Assembly (NCBI RefSeq): GCF_905220565.1
Contig: NC_059400.1
Location: 8,082,159 to 8,146,158 of the forward strand
Direction: 5' to 3'
Source: Melitaea cinxia
Lineage: Eukaryota > Arthropoda > Insecta > Lepidoptera > Nymphalidae
Length of the DNA: 64,000 bases
The position numbers were made by a program, and so were the translations under genes. Positions 46,853 through 58,386 of the stretch are shown here, piece by piece. The notes under the pieces are model-generated. The model was not told the origin of the DNA, made no database searches, and worked only from the letters and a program-made list of their open reading frames with translations. Numbering within the stretch: position 1 is the first letter of the stretch; each line of letters begins with the position of its first letter.

Positions 46853-48112
46853 AGTTCAGTAATACTAAAGTATAAAGACGATCCAAATGCAACTCAAGAA
46901 ACACAACAGAAAAGTCAAAGCAATTAGCAAACACAAAACAATCACAAGTCAAGATGTCCTCGCTACCTACAATATTAGTTATACAATAGGGTGACAATTC
47001 AATTAGTAATAAATTTATTTTTACAAAATGAATATATATAAAATAAAAAAATAAAAAATAATAATGAAAGAATAAAAAATAATCAGAGTAAGGTATAACG
47101 ACATTCACACAATTTTTTTCAAATCGCTGTTGCTTAATATATGTAATACTGGACTGGTATCTGTACGTCGGACCTTAATAGTACAATTCTTTATCCAAAC
47201 ATAGGAAAAATTTTTCTCTTTGGCCAACTTTTTAGCTTCCTGCAGAAGAGCTTTGTTAGAACGTGTCAGGTGTTCTTTAAAGTACACATTAGAGCTATTA
47301 CCAGCAAAACCAATATCACTACATTGGAGTTTTAGTCTTTTAGCTAAAGCCAAGAAGTCATCCTTCTTCCAACGTGACAGGAACTTAATAACTATAGGTT
47401 TACTAATCCGATTTTCGCTTTTACTATGAGCAACTCTGGTAACAAAATCAATATCTGTAGAAGGATTTAATTGATAACCAGTACGATCTGAGATTGTTTT
47501 TAAAATCTCCATTAGGTTTTCATTCTTCCTCTCAGGTATACCATAAACTTCAATATTTGATCTACGTGACCATTGCTCTCAGCTATTATTTTCAGTTTCC
47601 AAAGTATCAATTTTCTTCTTTAAAGTATTCAGTTCAATAGACAGTGGGGATAAGGACTTTAATTCTTTTTCTAATCCAATGACTTTATTATTAAACTCAT
47701 CATACTTCGAATTGATAAAAGACACAGATTCCCTCAAACTTGTAATATCGTCCTTAATTGGTTGAAGAAGTGTTGACACCATAATGCTTATCGACGCTTC
47801 TAAATCTACTTTCCACTTTGCCATTTCACTGGCTATAAATTCCTTAATACCCTCAAATTGAGTGGATATATCAAAATCGCTCGTCATTATCTCAGGTGAC
47901 TGATTCAACACAGTCGAACCGCCTCTTTTTGTGTTTATATTCTCACTGGGAGATCTCGCGGAGGTTGAGCCACGTACAGGGGTATTATCTGAATTAAGGC
48001 AACGATCGCGTGCAGACACACATACAGGACATGCCCATTCCCTCATATACTCCGGTGACAATTGTTTGTTTCTATCACAAGGAAATAAACATTTAATATG
48101 ATATGTATCCTT

Positions 48113-48117
48113 AGGCT
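48113..48117 (+). repeat. Left 5-bp target duplication (aggct)
   Basis: AGGCT, repeated at 48476-48480. Removing the element and one copy restores the LINE ORF1 frame. Confidence 0.7.
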
Positions 48118-48475
48118 AAGCGCGCACTGGCGGCCAGGCCACAGCGGCCAGTATTGCGACCAGGCCGCGAGTGTCGCGACCAGCCGCAAGCGTCGCTCCC
48201 AAGCCATAGCCCATAACGATATAATTTGAACACTCCGTAAAGAGTAAAACATCTATCCGCGGCGACCAGTGCGCGCACACTAGCGCACGATCGTACAATT
48301 CTTCGAATCTCGATGGCCGCGGCGGCCGGCTGGCCGCAGGTACGCCGCAATGATCTCGTTGGCCGCGGCGGTCGCTGGCCGCTCGCGGCCAAGTGCGCGC
48401 TCTATGATACGATGTACATACATTTCGCTGGCCGCCGCGGCCCGGCCGCTGCGGCCAGGCCGCCAGTGCGCGCTT
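48118..48475. mobile_element. GC-rich MITE with ~32-bp terminal inverted repeats
   Basis: The left end AAGCGCGCACTGGCGGCC continues as an inverted match to the right end GGCCGCCAGTGCGCGCTT, and about 30 of 32 bases pair. The 358-bp element is dominated by 'cggcc' and 'gcgcgc' and contrasts sharply with the AT-rich host DNA. The flanking direct repeat is aggct. Several long frames on the minus strand here (e.g. 48111-48392, 48116-48547) are artefacts of its GC richness. It carries no gene. Confidence 0.85.
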
Positions 48476-48632
48476 AGGCTTACACTGTTTACAATTGATA
48501 CGGCCAGTGGCGTCCCCTGCCGTTGATTTGCAACAAGCGTATTTCATTTTAAAAATTACAATAACTTCAAATAAACTTCAAATAAACCAAAGATTAAATT
48601 GAACATACAAAAATTGTCTCAGTGTTAGACTT

Positions 48633-48697
48633 GGATTGGAACTCGGGTTATATCGATTGATTAATTCTTTTATTCTGTCATACAAGCCGCTGCGCCA
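48633..48697 (-). repeat. tRNA-like A/B boxes upstream of LINE
   Basis: On the minus strand TGGCGCAGCGG (48687-48697) is a perfect A box and 'gagttccaatcc' (48633-48644) a degraded B box at near-tRNA spacing. It is probably a decayed SINE head at the 5' flank of the LINE. Confidence 0.5.
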
Positions 48698-49009
48698 GCG
48701 TTGTATTGTTAACGATCAGCGAAAAACTTGTTGCTTATAATGTTCTATGTAATTGAAATTTATAATTATGATTATGAGGGTATCTCCCAATATTCATCAA
48801 GAAATCAGCACAGTGACGATGTAAAAACAATGTAAAACACCAACACCAAACGATGATTAAGCACTTAACTGGTGAAAGTACACACACTCAACTATGTAGA
48901 TTCATAAATAAGAAAATTATTTCGACCTCGAAAAAACAAAGAGGTTGATAAAATGAAAATAAAGGTTAATAATTGAATTAGTAACAAAAACACTTGTACA
49001 GCTTGTACT

Positions 49010-49283
49010 AGCACATGACAAACATTTGTATTGGCCATACAGGTATTTGCCGTGGTCTGGGTGTTTGTGCAGTCCTTGTGGGTCTCCCCATCGTGCCTCG
49101 GAGAGCACGTTAAGCCCTCGATCCCGGTTGTTATCATGTACACCTGATAGCGATCGTTACTCATAGTAGGGAATATATCCGCCAACTCGCAGTGGAGCAG
49201 CGTGGTGGATTAAGCTCTGATCCTTCTCCTATATGGGGAAAGTGGCCTATGCCTAGTAATGGGATATTACAAGGCTGAAGCGT
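49010..49283 (+). mobile_element. tRNA-derived SINE body copy
   Basis: The copy has 'aacatttgtattggccata', 'gtggtctgggtgtttgtg', 'cttgtgggtctcccc', 'gagcacgttaagcc', 'acctgatagcgatcg', 'tggagcagcgtggtgg' and an 'acaaggctgaa' end. The two minus-strand frames over it are fortuitous. Confidence 0.87.
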
Positions 49284-49911
49284 GTTATTCCAATGTATAA
49301 GCTGTATTATTGTAAGCTTTCATTAAAATCCATTTGGTAGTTTTTGCGTGAAAGAGGAACAAACATCCATACATCCGTACATATAAACTTTCGCGTTTAT
49401 AATATTAAAAGGATAAATTTTATTTAAAATTAGACATTAATAAGTTGTATGATTTAAATTGTCTCTGAACAAATTCAGAATGCTTCTCTAGGTAGTGAAC
49501 TAGACTGACCATGGTTGCTGTAAAGTATTTGAAACGTCGGGCATCTAAAAAATTAATAAACCGCGATAAATCCGAAAAAGTTGTTTCATAAAATGAGTGA
49601 GATTTGCGTAAACATTAGAAAACAATACATAAATATTTAATTTAAATCCACATTACTCAATAAGCATTTACGGTTATAATGGACTAGGAATAACTAAATA
49701 GTAACTCCCAAGTTTCCGACTGCGTAAAGTAAATGTCTCCTTTCTGGGTTTTGATATTCGCATGTATATAAAATCCCACAAAACAATTTTGCAATTGTCT
49801 CTACAAATTTAAAGTTATTATTAATAAGAAATTTATAAATAAAGCGTATTATTCGGTGCAGGATTACATACGAATAGTTGATAATAATTGTGTTTGCTTG
49901 CAAACGAAAAA

Positions 49912-50631
49912 AAACCGACTTCAATTACATCGACGAGTAATACAACGTAGATCGACGAAAAAATACTCAAGTAACTGCGCGTTATCAAAGATTACTCAAA
50001 AAGTAGTTATCAAATCTCAATAAAATTTATATGTGACCACATGACAAACATCAGCTTTCGATTAAATTAAAAATTATTAAAATCGGTACACCCAGTAAAA
50101 AGTTATTGCGGATTTTCAAGAAGTTCCCTTGATTTCTCTGGGAACCCACTATCAGATCCTGGTTTCCTTATCATGGTACTAAACTAAGGATATCTTCTTT
50201 CCAACAAAAAAAGAATTATCAAAATCGGTACACCCAGTAAAAAGTTATTGCGGATTTTCAAGAATTTCTATCAATTTCTCTGGGATTCCATCATCAGATC
50301 CTGGTTTCCTTATCATGATACCAAACTAGGGATATTTCCTTTCCAACAAAAAAAGAATTATCAAAATCGGTACATCCAGTAGAAAGTTATGCGGTATAAT
50401 ACAACGTAGGCCGACGAATAAAGCGTCAAGTAAAAACGCATTATTAGATATAGCTCGAAAAGTAGTTGTTAGATCTCAAATAAATTTAAATGGGACCAAT
50501 TGGCATACACTACCTTTCGATTAAAAGAAAATTTTTCGAAATCGCTCCACCCAGTCAAAAGTTCTGATGTAACATACATAAAAAAAAATACAGTCGAATT
50601 GAGAACCTCCTCCTTTTTTGGAAGTCGGTTT
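49912..50631. mobile_element. 720-bp MITE-like element (family D) with inverted ends aaaccgacttc
   Basis: AAACCGACTTC (49912-49922) and GAAGTCGGTTT (50621-50631) are perfect 11-bp inverted ends. The interior holds a ~135-bp tandem duplication (about 50073-50345) marked by 'tcaaaatcggtacacccag', 'tcagatcctggtttcctta' and 'ccaacaaaaaaagaattat'. Fragments or deleted versions occur at 19688, 21391, 27836, 30596, 57797 and 58636. No transposase is visible. Confidence 0.8.
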
Positions 50632-51086
50632 AAAATGCATGACTTAGTGACGCTGTATTTCATGTAAGATATTACTAATTTTGTACTAAAACGGAGTAAA
50701 TATAATTATATTCAAAAGAGTAACAGCGAAGTTTCTTACCGATTCTTTTCTACACTTTAAACTTTAAAGGTTATTAATTATTTAAAAATTAAATTATAAA
50801 AATCGACCGTATATATCGTTATAAAAATCGAAGATTTGAAAGTGCTTTTGAAGCCTATTTAATAAAGTTGTTTTTTATTTATATTTTAGATTTTGTTTTC
50901 ATGCCTATATGAATAATATTTATTACTTTTATATTTTTGTTAATAAAGAAATGTCATTTAAATCAAAGCTTCTAAACTGTACTCCGACAACTTAAGTTTC
51001 TTACGACATTATTTTCCCTGAAATAGATTGGGTGATCAAATCGAGATTTATTTTTCAATTCACATTCCTTTTGATGATAATTTCAG

Positions 51087-51193
51087 ACATGACGACATCT
51101 CAGATAGAGGCCGAAAATACGCAGATGACAAATGATTTATATCGTTTACTTAAGAAGTATACAGGCCTGCGGAATCTTATCAGAGAACTTAAG
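51087..51193 (+). CDS. Coiled-coil gene, exon 5
   Basis: The acceptor is 'gataatttcag' (51076-51086) and the donor a consensus GTGAGT (51194). After completing the split Asp codon it reads 'MTTSQIEAENTQMTNDLYRL' ... 'LIRELK', a clear leucine-containing helical stretch, and ends in phase 0. Confidence 0.85.
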
Positions 51194-51625
51194 GTGAGTG
51201 TAAAGTTAATGTTAAAATTATAATTCAATAAAAATATGAAACTTTATTGTATGACATCTCAAAAATATAAGAGTTTTTTGATACCGCCACTTTAAACAAT
51301 ACATAGCACTCTACACTCACAGCCTACACAAGTCTTTATTGTCTAATGTTCATTATAATATAACGTAAAATAATGGCCACGATTATGTACTTAACACATT
51401 ATTTATTATCTCGATAATTCTTACTTCACTTCTTGGCTACGGATATTATTAAGATACAGTAAAATTAACATTTCAACGTATAAATATGTACAATTTACAT
51501 AACTCCAATGCTTTGCTTTTTATCATCAATATAAGATATATACACAGTATTATAAAATTACTGTTATACATCGTATCTTTATTAGTATCTTCTATAAAAT
51601 ATTATTAAATTTTTATACGAACATG

Positions 51626-51842
51626 ACGGCAAACAAGCGTACAGCTAAGTGATTACCGTAGCCTATAGACGCCTGCAACACCAGAAGCATCGCAAACGCA
51701 TTGCCGACCCTACCCCTCACTCTCCCAAGATGCTCTTACCACCTTACTCACTACAGGAACACAATGCTGCTTGAGAGTAAGTAATACATAGTTAGCTGTG
51801 ACCTTCTGTAAGATTGAGGTACCTACTGCCGCAGACGAAGTA
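51626..51842 (-). repeat. Family B repeat, reverse orientation, in intron 5
   Basis: The copy contains 'ggcaaacaagcgtacagc', 'gtgattaccgtagccta', 'caacaccagaagcatcgc' and 'ctgtaagattgaggtacc', the complement of the 18478 copy. Confidence 0.85.
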
Positions 51843-52361
51843 TTCTAAATTTTGAGCAGAATATTACTTGATGTGCCCTTACTTCAAAGAAACCCTGCCT
51901 GCTCATGATTAATGAAACTTCAATGATTGAAAAAAAAATTAAAGGTTTTTAACTTACTACTACAACTTATACAAACATATTTAAAAGTGTTATTTTAAGC
52001 AATGGCAGTGAGCAATGGGGTTTAGGTAGTTTATGCGACTAAAGTATAATGTACTACATTGAGCACTTAACGTGATTATGTAGCTAGAACGTACCTTACT
52101 GCTTTTGAACGTTGATTTAGAACTCATGATAAGCTTGTAAAAAACCTTTTAATTCATTACGTTCTAACTTTTTTTTTAATTTAAAAAAAAATATGGAATG
52201 ACAAAACCACGGGCATTAATAAGCCCGTGGATACATCACTTACATAAAAAAATAAACTAATATTTAACGAGGCCTCGGGTTATTAATTTTGCACAAGTTA
52301 GTACAAAAACTTCAATATTTTTTTAATAATTACCTAATGAATTTCTAATTGAACTTTATAG

Positions 52362-52484
52362 TCGGAGTACGTCAGTTCGAAGATATATCCGATGTTCCCG
52401 AGGTACACGATGCTGAAAGACATGATTAAGGACATAATGCACGACCCTGACTACATGGAGGTATGCCACGAGGTGGACCCTTAG
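52362..52484 (+). CDS. Coiled-coil gene, terminal exon 6
   Basis: The acceptor is '...gaactttatag' (52351-52361). The phase 0 exon reads 'SEYVSSKIYPMFPRYTMLKD' ... 'DPDYMEVCHEVDP' and stops at TAG (52482-52484). The summed model is about 241 residues, mostly charged helix, without signal peptide, membrane segment or known catalytic motif. The codon 'GAG' followed by GTATGC inside this exon (52460) could act as an alternative donor, so a longer isoform is possible. No function can be assigned. Confidence 0.75.
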   Translation, partial: SEYVSSKIYPMFPRYTMLKDMIKDIMHDPDYMEVCHEVDP

Positions 52485-54087
52485 CGTGGAGTGCGCAAAT
52501 AGATGAGGGCCTCCTTCACCGACCGCTCGCGGTCGAGACGTCGCTAGCTGAGTTGTCCTCGGACTCTCTGAGGATACAGGTTGAAATTCCATTGCCACTT
52601 TTGAGATTACACGGATAGCCCGTGTAGCGTATGTTTGTCAGCTTTATCGCGGAAATTTTAAATATTTTTTATCGTTCTTAAATTAAAATTTACGAAGTAT
52701 GCACATAGCCCTAACACTATGTTTGCCCGCTTTTAGTATTCCGAGAACCTGTCTGAGCGTAATATCATGTATGTAAATCTTGATAACCTAAGTTAATAAT
52801 ACACATGTATTTTGTTACTTTATTCTATACAAGTCACATTTAGTTTTTTAATTAGGCATCGTAAACTGAATGCAGTCAAATTGATTTCATACTTACTGTT
52901 AGTCTGATTGCTTGAAAATTATAATAGATAAAATAGATAAAAATAAATGTTTTTTTTTTCTCCTAAAACTAACATAAGAGATAGGTTTTTAATACCATCG
53001 GCGTACTTCATGTACTAATAAAGATATTTTTTAAGATTATTAAGAATGTTTAATAAAATAATAATTACTTTTTCAAATTTCCTTAGTTCGAGCTGACTGT
53101 TTAGATAAATCATCGGTGAGGAAAAGTGGTGAAAGTCGGAAAATCATATTGTGTTGCTAGCGTCGTGTAGTGTGACGAGTACTCGTTTATTTTGCGCTAC
53201 TTTACCGATTGGACTTTATTGTTTAATAATGTGATAAACGTTAACTAGTTAGTAATATTGTAGTATGTAAGTACTCGTCCTTCTATCTCGTTCCTTTTTT
53301 TCCCCTTATTTCCATCAATTTCCAAAACATTAAACCTCACCTGATTATTGTCAACAAGACACATATCCGACTGGGACAAAATAATAAATCTTAGAATAAG
53401 AGCATGCTGGAAATCGCTATAGTGCAGTTATATATACATATTTATTTATACAACATAATAATTACTGTAATGTTATGTTAAACTTTGGGTTTTACATAAA
53501 TACACAGGGATATTTATTCTGGTAGATGTAATTGTGTAGACGAGTAAAGTAATTTTTAATTAGCCGTATCATTCACCATAATCGTATCATATAATATGTG
53601 AATTATTTTATTTATTTGAAAAAAATAACGGAGCGATTTTGCTATCCTAAATATTTATACAGACTTCAGAACGAATTACACAAACATATCTAAATACTAA
53701 AATTACTAATTATATCACTAACACTTATACTCATTTATGGAGTATTTTACGTGTATATGTAAAAGCCAAATTTTAATATGTAATTTACATTTATATCATT
53801 GTCAACACCAAAAATAAAAATCACAAATTAAAAAAAAAACATGTATTACATGTTAGCATGTATTAACGTTAGTCGTAGTATTAGATAATTTTTAAGGACC
53901 CTAAATGTTGTACTTAAGTCTTTGTCAGACAGAAAATTAAAAAAAACGTACAATACCATGTTCACATTGAAGATTAAATTTATGCAAACTAATTGTTTAA
54001 CAGATTGGGGTTACCTAACACTCCTAGCAGTGATAAAGATGATATATCATAAACATACGAAGAGTTTATTTACTACTATTAAAAGTG
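52485..54087. other. 3' flank of the coiled-coil gene and intergenic DNA
   Basis: The first AATAAA hexamers downstream of the stop lie near 52942. A less AT-rich block at 53087-53271 ends in 'gtatgtaagt', a donor-like site, and might be a non-coding exon. The rest shows nothing recognisable. Confidence 0.4.
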
Positions 54088-54432
54088 GCTGTGTGGTTAC
54101 GGCAGTAAGAATATAGCCACCCCCTCTCTTCCCGTAGGTGTCGTAAGAGGCGTTTAAAGGATAAAACAGTTCCACTACCACCTTGGAACTTAAAAAGCCG
54201 ACCGATGGCAGGATAACCATCCAACTGCTGGCTTTGACATATACAGGCCGGAGACAGGCAGCAGCGTCTTCGGTGCGACAAAATCAGCGGTCTTGCGGTC
54301 ACCAACCCGTCTGCCCAGCGTGGTGACTATGGGCAAAACACATGAGTTCAAGGCATTTTTTGCGTGAACTTGTGGAGGCCTATGTCCAGCAGTGGACTGT
54401 ATTAGGCTGAAATTATGATGATGAATGATGAT
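54088..54432 (+). repeat. Complete family A repeat
   Basis: This is a full copy from 'gctgtgtggttacggcag' through 'gccgaccgatggc', 'agcagcgtcttcggtgcg', 'gcccagcgtggtgacta' and 'ggcctatgtccagcag' to a short (atg)n end. The reverse frame at 54066-54305 is repeat-derived. Confidence 0.9.
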
Positions 54433-57116
54433 TAAAATTAAGTTATGAGGTTAAACAACAATTCAATTAATAGCAACATCACATATAAAAAAGTAATACA
54501 AGAATCAACAAATCTAACAACTCAATCCATTCTATAAGTTTTTGTATGTGTGGGGTAAGGTGTAAATCACATGTCGCAATATTACGTACATCAGATTTCT
54601 TTAGCTAACTAATTGTTAATAATACAATAAAAATACTCAAATCTTGCACATATAATAACAGTTTCGGTTGCCTAACAATATTTCATATTTAATGCTGCAA
54701 GTGAACATGGTATAAAATTTGTGTCATGGATTCGGTTTTTAAAGAAATCTATTATACTCGTGTAACGTACTGTAATCTTATTCTTCTTAGTGCTTCTAGT
54801 TGTCATAAATCTATATATCTTTACATGCTTATATATTCACCCTTAGAAAACGTGAAATAGTATTCAAACTTTTGTAAACAAAAATTTTTTCGCTTCGTCT
54901 ATGAGTGTAAACCAAAATAGCCTCTTATACTCGTAGTACTGCTTATATAAAATATTCTGTACTGTAATGTAATTTTTGAATAGTGTGTAAAATAACATAA
55001 ACTTATAGATGTGTATACAATTACCTTGCTAACAGCATAGAACATTTCATAGCTTTGGTTCATTTACAAATATTCATTGTACTTTAGGTGAATTAGGTTT
55101 TTTTTCTCCTGAATCATTGATATAAAATTTCGTCAAAACTATTAAATATACAATATTCAATCATTAGGTTTAAAAAATTTACAGCTAATTAAAATTATAT
55201 GATAAATTTAATAAAATAAGTATGAAAGCATATAGTGAGCTAAAATAGTTGAGTAAAAACCCTCAATAGCGGATTTTATTATCTATCATATATTTAATTA
55301 GGTAGGTTTTATTCGTACATCGTTTACAAGAAATAAACAATTTTAAAATAATTAATATTTTGAGGCATATATTTATTTTTTAGAAAAATATTTCGGTGAA
55401 TTTAGCTGTAAGTCATGTTACTGCCATTAATTAAGACAATCGTAATCCAACATATATTATTCTATAAAATTTAGGTTATTTGTTTATAAACTAAAATTTG
55501 TATACGGATTATTATTACGCATCATTAATCAACTCGGAACTCTTTTAGAACCTTGAGAAAATGCAAGTAAAGAAAGATTTGTAGTTAACTCTACTAAATA
55601 CGGTCTTTATATCTTTAGCTTATTTCTGTAGTCATCAATCCTGATATATTCGGCAATTTGATATAATGTTCTTTTGCGGTCGTCTAAAAAAGTGTCGTTT
55701 CGTGACCTTACGTGGAAATGAAAATGTGTACACTTTTATGTCTGGGTCGTTTTGTGGTTATTCGACTAAAACATTTTAGTATTATTCAATGGTTTTTTAA
55801 AACTATGTATAACGAAATTAAAAAATTGTTTAAATTGTTATTCATTCATATTTAATTGCGTGATAAAAATATGTCTTCATCACCTCAAATGTTAAAGTTA
55901 CCACGTTTAATTATTTTTATTATCTTATATTATTTAAAAAAAAGTATAAAAAATAGACATTTATAGTAAATTTAATTAATCGCTTACGCTTCTATTTGTA
56001 GCTGCTATATCTTTTTTATTTTAGCAATTGCAAGAAAATCCTAAACAGTAACAAATGTAATCTAATTATAAATTAATTAAATAAGCACCTACTTGATTTA
56101 TAAATTTATCTCATGCAATAGTAAAAAAATATTTTATTTCTGATACTTTTGTTATTAACGTAATTAATACTAGAATAGTATTCTCTAGTGAAATAATTAC
56201 TGGTTCTTAAATCATTTTTTATTTTAATCATTTTAATTTATGAGTTATAGCTTATATTGTATAATATTAAGTATTTTTGTTTTGACGTACAATTAGATAG
56301 AAGTAATAATTATATACATTTTAAAATATCTCAGGTTTCCTGCTTGTACTTATATTAGTAACTTCCAGACCTGTTTTTTTTTTTTCTTTTGTAATAGCAC
56401 ATGTTCCATTCTTCTCTACCTAGTATAAAATATCACTATTCCATCATATTATTGATGTCATAGAAAGTATGTAATCAGATAGAAGCTACTATGGTAATTA
56501 TGACTAAATAGTCATAGTATTTGTTGCTAATTATTGATGTTGGACGCTAGACAACATTAATATACTATTTAATGTATTATGTAGCAAAATCATTATTATA
56601 TACCTAGAATGTTACCTAGGATGAGGAAAGCGCTTTGTTATAAAATAAAATACATTATTTTTTGGGCTAGAAGTTGTTTTCATTGTAGTTAACTGTCATG
56701 TAGAAGTAACTATCCCTATATACTAGATGTTTCCTTAAATGTTTACAAATAGTCCCAAATTTTTTAATTTACTCCTTAAAAACGAAATTAGACATTGGTA
56801 GCTTAGACAAGTTAGCTTTAAGGTTACAAAAGCCACAAAGGTATAAATTTTTACCATTGTACCTTTAGCCTGTCATACATTATCCTTCTGGACAGAAGTA
56901 TATGATGAAGATGATGGGTAAGGTTGATGTCGGCTTTAAGCGTTCTCGCTCAAATTACAGCTAGTGTAGCTAAGTTCTAGCTATTGTAGCTGCTCCACGC
57001 CAAATTTATCATTTTCATGTTAGGCCGGTCGAGCCAGCTTTAAAAAATTAAATATGAGATTAATTACATGCAGTTTAGTTCTATTAAAATAGTTGAACTA
57101 TTTTTTGATATTTTAA
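54433..57116. other. AT-rich intergenic stretch
   Basis: No gene or repeat family was recognised. Slightly GC-richer bits at about 55670-55770 and 56930-57040 have no identifiable content. Confidence 0.5.
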
Positions 57117-57325
57117 ACCTAGCGACCCACCCCGGCTTCGCATAGTTGCAAAAACTATCAGTGTTCCTCTACTATATTATACATGTATTATACATATAAA
57201 CCTTCCTTTGGAATCACTTTATTTACTAAAGAAAACCGCATCAAAGTCCGTTGCGTAGTTTCAAAGATCTAAGCATACAGACAGCGGGAAGCGACTTTGT
57301 TTTATATATACTATGTAATGATAAA
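57117..57325 (+). repeat. 'ctagcgacccaccccggc' lepidopteran repeat (family F)
   Basis: 'gcatagttgcaaaaactat', 'cagtgttcctctactat' and 'aagtccgttgcgtagttt' recur at 61480-61660 in the same orientation. Confidence 0.8.
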
Positions 57326-57796
57326 ACGGCGTCAGAAGGAACAAAGATGTTAATTATGACGGCATCACGAATCTGGATACATAACAGAACTAATAATAAT
57401 TATAGATACAATATTTTTAATATTAAAAGTACCTTATAAAACTGATTTGACATGCGACCCTAATTGTATTTCTGTTTTGTATATTTTCCTATTTATTTTC
57501 ATTTAATTGAATTAATGTCAGTTATATAATTTACTTTTAATACAACTAGGTATACTGACAACTCCGACGGGGCTAAAAAGCTAACACCAGGGGCGTTGTG
57601 TTAGAATCGTCCAGAAGCAACCCCAAGCGTCTCACTAAGAGGCAGCCGGAAAACAGATGATGTTTTGGTCGATAGTCTGGCAGACATATAGTCTGGGGTC
57701 AATGCGTAAATGCTATAAAAAAGTTTACTAACTACAATAAAGTATTTAATAATGATATGCACAATATTGGCTTAATCCGGAAAGTGGCCTTCTTTT

Positions 57797-58075
57797 CAAC
57801 CTACTTCAAAAAAGATCTCAAATCGACTTTATTTTTTAACTTTGTTACTTACCTACCTCATAACTTTTAAGTACGTACTTAGATGTACCGATTTTGATGA
57901 TTTATTTTTAATCGAAAGCATGTCTTGTAGTCCCATTTAAATTTGATCGAGATCTCAAGAGTAATCCTAATAATGCGTATTAATTGACTGATTATTCGAC
58001 TACCTATATACGCTGTATTAATTGTCGATTTAAATTGAACTCAATATTTTATAGTTTGCGAGTAAACACAATTAT
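57797..58075 (+). repeat. Decayed family D element
   Basis: 'cctacttcaaaaaagatctc', 'ttgtagtcccatttaaattt' and 'gtttgcgagtaaacac' correspond to family D in the other orientation. A further short piece with 'gatgtaattgaagtcag' lies at 58636-58850. Confidence 0.65.
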
Positions 58076-58386
58076 ACTATAATTATTACTATTGGTAAAT
58101 AGATAACTCAAAGGAATAGAGGTATGTTAGAATGTATTCTAGACTCTTCCTTTATTTATTGTATTAACAATATTGTTTTTCACACCTTTTTTTAGTCATA
58201 TTAAATCAAAAGATAAGAAAAACAGAAGCTGTCGACTCAGATTTATTTCCAATAATAAAATACCTATCTAATGCTAATGAATGATAATTTTATAGACAGT
58301 TTTAAAAAAGGAACTATACTATTATGCTAAAAAGCCCGTTTGAATCTTTTTAAAACTTGGATTAGACTTTAATAAATTAATTATTG

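Larger units (their letters stand above)
47105..48547 (-). pseudogene. LINE ORF1: PHD-like zinc finger, coiled coil, FP-like C-terminal domain; broken
   Basis: From the ATG at 48547 the frame reads 'MKYACCKSTAGDATG' and 'INCKQCK', and is cut by the element at 48118-48475. It then resumes with 'DTYHIKC' and 'WACPVC' (to about 48010), a Cys/His pattern like a PHD finger. A long Ser-rich linker and a coiled coil (about 47880-47585) follow. An in-frame TGA at 47579-47581 precedes 'QWSRRSNIEVYGIPE', and the rest (47512-47105, 'FLSRWKKDDFLALAKRL', 'YFKEHLTRSNKALL') resembles the C-terminal nucleic-acid-binding domain shared by LINE ORF1s and baculovirus FP proteins. Such ORF1 proteins bind element RNA. 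The copy is inactive as it stands. Confidence 0.75.
43635..48560 (-). mobile_element. Near full-length LINE (Jockey/CR1-group), antisense, interrupted by a MITE
   Basis: On the minus strand the order is ORF1 (48547 to 47105), ORF2 (46852 to 43948), 3' UTR and a (TAAAA)n-like tail that reads as 'ttttattttattttattt' at 43635-43668. ORF2 is clearly homologous to that at 22271-25024. Disabling changes are a 358-bp insertion and a stop in ORF1 and a frameshift in ORF2. The 5' limit is uncertain (48550-48630), and no target duplication was found. Confidence 0.85.
38207..51086 (+). other. Intron 4 of the coiled-coil gene (about 12.9 kb), transposon-filled
   Basis: The intron is inferred from matching phase 1 splice sites. 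It contains family E, C and A repeats, the antisense LINE and family D/SINE copies. The stretch 41190-43580 is AT-rich with no recognised feature beyond a short 'ctagctggtacccgcgac' repeat fragment at 43172-43215. Confidence 0.7.

Noticed and set aside
48111..48547. Overlapping Ala/Arg-rich minus-strand frames
   Set aside because: They arise from the GC-rich inverted-repeat element inserted in LINE ORF1; only the first ~23 codons from 48547 are LINE sequence.
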